Assembly (NCBI RefSeq): GCF_000379685.1
Contig: NZ_KB903249.1
Span: forward strand, 414,795 to 478,794
Length of the DNA stretch: 64,000 nucleotides
Reading direction: 5' to 3'
From: Catelliglobosispora koreensis DSM 44566
Lineage (GTDB): Bacteria; Actinomycetota; Actinomycetes; Mycobacteriales; Micromonosporaceae
Shown in pieces: positions 60,582 to 64,000 of the stretch. Position 1 is the first letter of the stretch. The number at the start of each line of letters is the position of its first letter. A model generated the notes under the pieces. It worked only from the letters and a program-made list of their open reading frames with translations. It searched no databases and had not been told where the DNA came from. The position numbers and the translations under genes were made by a program.

Positions 60582-61994
60582 TTAGCTAAACGTGAACCAG
60601 TTGAGGTTGACGAAGTCGGCCGGCTGCCCGCTGCTGAACGTGACATACACGTCGTGGGTGCCGGTGACGCCGCTGATGTTGGCGGGAATGGTTTGCCAGT
60701 TTTGCCAGCCGCCGGTGTTCCCGATGGCGAAGCTGCCGATCGGGGCGGCGGTCGCGCTGCCGAGGCGCACCTGAACCAGGCCACTGACGCCGGCTGAAGC
60801 ACCGCTTGCCACCCGCGCCTTGAACTGTGTGGCCGTCGCGGTGCCAAACTTGACACCGCGATAGACCGCGTAGTTGCCGTTGTTGATGGAAGCCAGGTTC
60901 TGCCCGCCGCCAGTGTCCGATGTGGACTGAACGGTCAGTCCCGACTGCGAGTCGAACGACTCCGCCTGGATCGTGGCGAAGGCGTCGCGGCCGTCACCCG
61001 GGCTGGACGTCGGCGGTGGCGTTTGCGGCTGGCAAGACGGCCCGCCGATGGGACAGCCGTCGTTGCCGCAGATGTATCCGGCGTTGATGCAGTCGCGTAC
61101 CCGCCGCTGCAATTCGGCTTGGTCCCAGACGTTCCAGAAGTCTCCGTGGAAGGTGTACCCCGGAGCGTCAAGAACGTTGACACCATTGCGTGTTCCGGCG
61201 AGGGTCAGGCCGGTGCCGTTGACCGGGTAGGTGATGACGAACTGAACCCGTGGCACGGCGACCGGATGCGATGCCGGGCAAGGAGCCCCGACGCCGCCAA
61301 GGGCCCAGGCCATGTGACTGAAGTGATTCGGGCTGTCGAGGTCGACGCCGTTCCAGCACGTTGGAAAGTCCAGATAGGTCTGAAGTTTCGTGCCCGCTGG
61401 GCAATTCATGAAGTCGCGGCTGGAAGCCGAACCGGGCGTGCAGTTCCATCTGGCTGACGGATTCTGATCCGGGCTGGTCGCCAAAGCGTTACCCACCACG
61501 ATCTTCAGACCCTGGGGGTACGCGACTGCCGTTTGCGGATTGGTCAGCCCCTGGTAGTAGATGATCACACTCTCCGGTGCGACGTGGACGCCGTTCTTGT
61601 ACAAGGCGGGCACCCAGTAGGGCGACTTGTCCACGACAGGGTTGCAGTTGGTCGACCCGAGTCTTAGCGACGTTTGGGTCGAGGCGGCGTTAGCGGAGGA
61701 GTTGCCGATGAACTGGTGCCGATGTGACGCTCCGGGCTGGTTGAACTTGACGATGGGATCGTCGCCGGCCACGTGGGTGCCCCGGCAGTCCGCGCGAAAC
61801 TCCGACCCGGGCAAGGCGGCAAGCTGCTGCGCCTGGATGTGCGCGGCGTCTTCCCCGCTGGACATGACATGCCACGCGTGCGGATTGTCTTGCGGTGGAG
61901 CCGAAACAGCCGGTGCGTCGATGGTGCGGTTGACGATGATGCCGATGGTGACCGCTAAGGTCATGGCGACCAGAGCGGCAAAGGGACGGCGCAT
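60582..61994 (-). CDS. secreted DUF1996 protein with C-terminal CBM6-like domain
   Basis: About 470 residues: signal or anchor (about 5-25), a DUF1996 domain (about 60-300; HRHQFIGNSSANA, YYQGL, SHMAWALGG, TYPVNG), a short Cys-rich piece (CGNDGCPIGGPSC), Pro/Thr linker, and a CBM6/35-like sugar-binding domain (about 345-470; IQAESFDSQSGL, NNGNYAVYRGVKFG). ATG 61994 has GGGAGGA just upstream. The layout and the LacI-type operators upstream suggest extracellular polysaccharide use; DUF1996 activity itself is not established. Confidence 0.88.
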   Translation of the reverse strand: MRRPFAALVAMTLAVTIGIIVNRTIDAPAVSAPPQDNPHAWHVMSSGEDAAHIQAQQLAALPGSEFRADCRGTHVAGDDPIVKFNQPGASHRHQFIGNSSANAASTQTSLRLGSTNCNPVVDKSPYWVPALYKNGVHVAPESVIIYYQGLTNPQTAVAYPQGLKIVVGNALATSPDQNPSARWNCTPGSASSRDFMNCPAGTKLQTYLDFPTCWNGVDLDSPNHFSHMAWALGGVGAPCPASHPVAVPRVQFVITYPVNGTGLTLAGTRNGVNVLDAPGYTFHGDFWNVWDQAELQRRVRDCINAGYICGNDGCPIGGPSCQPQTPPPTSSPGDGRDAFATIQAESFDSQSGLTVQSTSDTGGGQNLASINNGNYAVYRGVKFGTATATQFKARVASGASAGVSGLVQVRLGSATAAPIGSFAIGNTGGWQNWQTIPANISGVTGTHDVYVTFSSGQPADFVNLNWFTFS

Positions 61995-62006
61995 GGGTCC
62001 TCCCAA

Positions 62007-62169
62007 GCATGGAGTGAGTTAAGAGAGCGCTCTCATGCCTTTGTGAGCTTCCTATTACAGACATCAAAAGATGTCAACTATTCTCTGAAAGAGCGCTTTC
62101 TGTTTCCCACCGGCCCCGCATCCTTCTCTCTGAGACACATCCGCGTTCCTGTGTGTCTATGGTGGGGGA
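62007..62169. promoter_or_regulatory. divergent control region with two LacI-type operators
   Basis: GAGAGCGCTCTC (62023-62034) is a perfect 12-bp palindrome with the AGCGCT centre typical of LacI-family sugar operators. A second, imperfect copy, GAAAGAGCGCTTTC (62088-62101), has the same AGCGCT centre 65 bp away. An A/T-rich block (62041-62090), with ACATC-AAAA-GATGT, lies between and probably holds the promoter. The paired operators fit repression with DNA looping. Confidence 0.6.
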
Positions 62170-62541
62170 ATGGATATGAAGCTGGAGTTGATCGCCGTGC
62201 CCGTTTCCGACGTCGACCGGGCGAAGGCTTTCTATACCGAACAAGTGGGCTTCAACGCCGATCACGACCACCGGGTTAGCGACGAGATACGTTTCGTTCA
62301 GCTGACACCGCCCGGATCGGCGTGCTCCATCGCCATCGGCACCGGCCTTGGCGGCGTCGCGGCACCGGGATCGGCACAGGGACTGCAGGTCGTCGTCGAA
62401 GACGCCGCGGCGGTCGCCCGGGAGCTCGCCTCGCGTGGCGTTGAGGTCAGTGAGGTCCAGGAGTTTCCGTGGGGCAAGTTCGTCTTCTTCCAGGACCCCG
62501 ACGGCAACGGCTGGGCGGTCCAGGAAATGCTGCGCCAGTGA
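62170..62541 (+). CDS. VOC-family (glyoxalase/bleomycin-resistance fold) protein
   Basis: A 123-residue single VOC domain: LELIAVPVSDVDRAKAFYTE, FVQLTPPGSACSIAIG, LQVVVEDAAAVARELASRG and FFQDPDGNGWAVQEM. Metal ligands are plausible but the substrate is unknown. ATG 62170 or 62176 may start it. The stop directly abuts the stop of the convergent response regulator. Confidence 0.9.
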   Translation: MDMKLELIAVPVSDVDRAKAFYTEQVGFNADHDHRVSDEIRFVQLTPPGSACSIAIGTGLGGVAAPGSAQGLQVVVEDAAAVARELASRGVEVSEVQEFPWGKFVFFQDPDGNGWAVQEMLRQ

Positions 62542-63198
62542 CTACACCGTGACGAGGCCGGTTTGGTAGGCGATGACGACAAGCTGGGCGCGATCGCGGG
62601 CGCCCAGCTTGGTCATGGCCCGGCTCACGTGGGTGCGCGCGGTCGCTGGGCTGAGCACGAGTTCACTGGCGATCTCCTCATTGGACAGTCCCTGCCCGAC
62701 GAGTCCCACGATCTCTCGTTCGCGGGTGGTCAGCACCGCTAGCTGTTCGTCGGCCACGCGCGCGGCAGCGCCGGCCGCCGCGAAGCGGCCGATCAGGCGG
62801 CGTGTGATTTTGGGCGCCAGCAAGGCTTCTCCAGCCGCCACGACGCGAATGCCGTGCAGGAGTTCAGCGGGGCCGCAGTCTTTGAGGAGGAAGCCGCTGG
62901 CACCGGCCTGCAATGCCTCGAACACATAGGCATCCGTGTCATAGGTTGTCAAGATGATGATGCGGACCGCTTCCAGGCCAGCGGTTTGCGTGATGCGCCG
63001 GGTCGCCTGAATGCCGTCGAGCACGGGCATGCGAATGTCCATCAAGATGACATCGGGGTTAGTGGAGCGGGCCATGGTGACGGCTTCGGCACCGTCAGCG
63101 GCCTCGCCCACGATGTCGATGTCGTCCTCGACATCGAGCAGCATGCGAAATCCCGCGCGCACCAGCACCTGGTCGTCGGCTAGCAGGACCTTAATCAT
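62542..63198 (-). CDS. NarL/FixJ-type response regulator
   Basis: A 218-residue regulator: DD at residues 8-9, phosphoacceptor in VILMDIRMPVLDG, Lys in LLKDCG, and a LuxR-type HTH (LTTREREIVGLVGQGLSNEE). ATG overlaps the kinase stop by 4 nt. Targets cannot be told from the sequence. Confidence 0.95.
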   Translation of the reverse strand: MIKVLLADDQVLVRAGFRMLLDVEDDIDIVGEAADGAEAVTMARSTNPDVILMDIRMPVLDGIQATRRITQTAGLEAVRIIILTTYDTDAYVFEALQAGASGFLLKDCGPAELLHGIRVVAAGEALLAPKITRRLIGRFAAAGAAARVADEQLAVLTTREREIVGLVGQGLSNEEIASELVLSPATARTHVSRAMTKLGARDRAQLVVIAYQTGLVTV

Positions 63199-64000
63199 GC
63201 GGCTGCCACCAGCCCGGCCCGCACGGGAAGCTGTGCTAGCACTTCGAATCCGCCGCCTGTGCGTGGGCCCGCGATGAGCGAACCGCCTAGCAGCTCACAT
63301 CTTTCGCGCATGCCCACGATGCCGCGGCCGCTGCCCGCTTCGAACGCTGAGGAGCCGACGCCGTCGTCGCTGACTTTGACGACAAGTTCGTCGCCGTCAT
63401 AGGCGACCGTCGCTCGCACGGTGACGCCGGAACCGGCGTGGCGGATGGCGTTTGTCAGCGACTCCTGCAAAATCCGGTAGGCCGCGCTGTCCAGTGCACT
63501 TGGCAGTTCCTTGGCGTTGGCGGGCAGCTTGATCTCCACCGACAGGCCTGCTTCGCGGGCGACCCGCACGAGCTCGGAGACCTGATCCATCCCGGGTGCG
63601 GGCGCTCTGGTGTCATCGGAGCCATCGGTGAGTACGCCCAAGGTCGCCCTTAATTCCTGCAAGGCGCGGGCACTGGTCCGTTCGATCGTGGTGAGGGTCT
63701 CCCGAGCCTGCTCCGGACGTTTGTCGAGCACGTGTGCGGTCGCACCGGCCTGCACGTTGATGATGGCGATCGCGTGCGCGACCGTGTCGTGCACTTCGCG
63801 CGCTATGCGCATCCGCTCGGCGTCCACGCGCCGGCGAGCCTCTTGCTCACGGGTCCGCTCGGCCCGCTCGGCCCGCTCATGTGCTTGTGCCGCAAGGACG
63901 CGGCGCATCCGCACCGACTCGCCCAGGATCGTGGCCATGATGGCGGTGCCGATGCGGAACATCAGCCAGCCCATCCGGTTCGGGTCAGAGGTGTCGGCGG
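63195..64000 (-). CDS. sensor histidine kinase, HisKA_3 type, partial (N-terminus off the right edge)
   Basis: About 268 C-terminal codons; the open frame continues through the right edge, so the sensor part is missing. The visible part starts with the last membrane segment (FRIGTAIMATILGESV), a charged coiled coil of Arg/Glu/Ala repeats, H-box REVHDTVAHAIAIINVQAG and HATPase with NAIRHAG, VSDDGVG and GRGIVGM. It pairs with the NarL-type regulator. Confidence 0.93.
   Translation of the reverse strand, partial: ADTSDPNRMGWLMFRIGTAIMATILGESVRMRRVLAAQAHERAERAERTREQEARRRVDAERMRIAREVHDTVAHAIAIINVQAGATAHVLDKRPEQARETLTTIERTSARALQELRATLGVLTDGSDDTRAPAPGMDQVSELVRVAREAGLSVEIKLPANAKELPSALDSAAYRILQESLTNAIRHAGSGVTVRATVAYDGDELVVKVSDDGVGSSAFEAGSGRGIVGMRERCELLGGSLIAGPRTGGGFEVLAQLPVRAGLVAAA

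Noticed and set aside
601-62280. Frequent GTTAGC/GCTAAC hexamers, including a perfect GTTAGCGCTAAC palindrome at 3418-3429 inside the Usp gene
   Set aside because: By eye I count roughly 25-30 on both strands. Base composition predicts about the same number, and most lie inside coding sequence, so it is not clearly a signal.
1-64000. CRISPR arrays, insertion sequences, integrases, attachment sites
   Set aside because: No regularly spaced repeats, transposase motifs or terminal inverted repeats were seen.

Overview
The window is G+C-rich chromosomal DNA with dense genes, many GTG starts, 4-nt ATGA/GTGA overlaps, Gram-positive style lipoproteins, WYL-domain and NarL-type regulators and a secreted multi-domain sugar-binding protein. 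This fits a filamentous actinobacterium. The style suggests Pseudonocardiales, but no marker gene proves it. I saw no tRNA, rRNA, CRISPR array, transposase or phage gene. No stretch over 300 bases lacks a gene or gene remnant; the largest intergenic pieces (7746-7923, 21258-21414, 62007-62169) are described as regulatory regions.

Layout. 1-2257: serine protease - MoxR ATPase - DUF58 operon. 2360-4296: universal-stress protein and CBS-domain protein, divergent from a dienelactone-hydrolase-like gene broken by two single-base insertions. 4293-9000: a very large secreted protein (PA14, beta-propeller, two discoidin domains, 3-keto-disaccharide hydrolase domain), an ATP-grasp enzyme and a 52-residue DxDxDG-repeat protein. 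9134-13290: PspC protein, two WYL regulators, epoxide hydrolase, VOC protein. 13277-17285: TIR-NB-ARC-TPR protein in a tight operon with a TerD-like protein, with a ceramidase-like membrane protein upstream. This is the best candidate for an uncharacterised conflict or signalling system. 17309-18022: two genes that lost their 5' halves, joined head to head at a deletion scar.

18120-24281: arsenic cluster. ArsR-phosphatase fusion and ArsC run rightward and meet a leftward arsR-aquaporin-arsC operon. Another arsR faces a rightward unit of Cys-Cys leader peptide, arsR, flavoprotein with a MerA-like C-terminal Cys pair, and MFS transporter. No ArsB or Acr3 pump is present, so arsenite may leave through the aquaporin. 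24292-30893: DUF6518-like, hypothetical, PIG-L deacetylase and DUF2306 genes, a two-component pair, exonuclease III and DUF72. 30928-43266: phospholipase D, DUF998, kinase-like protein, hydrolase-glycosyltransferase fusion, MddA-like methyltransferase with twin TetR operators, FMN reductase, MFS exporter, amidase, PPOX, a DUF885-like metallopeptidase. 43285-46745: response regulator - kinase - GerMN lipoprotein operon resembling MtrAB-LpqB, divergent from an AMIN-like lipoprotein. 46801-52559: oligopeptide ABC importer. 52548-55076: large subtilase without a signal peptide. 55139-60484: CitAB-type two-component system followed by a TctCBA tricarboxylate importer. 60582-62541: DUF1996-CBM6 secreted protein with LacI-type operators, and a VOC protein. 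62542-64000: a NarL-type two-component pair cut by the right edge.

A general feature is that convergent neighbours usually overlap at their 3' ends (10 of 13 pairs).
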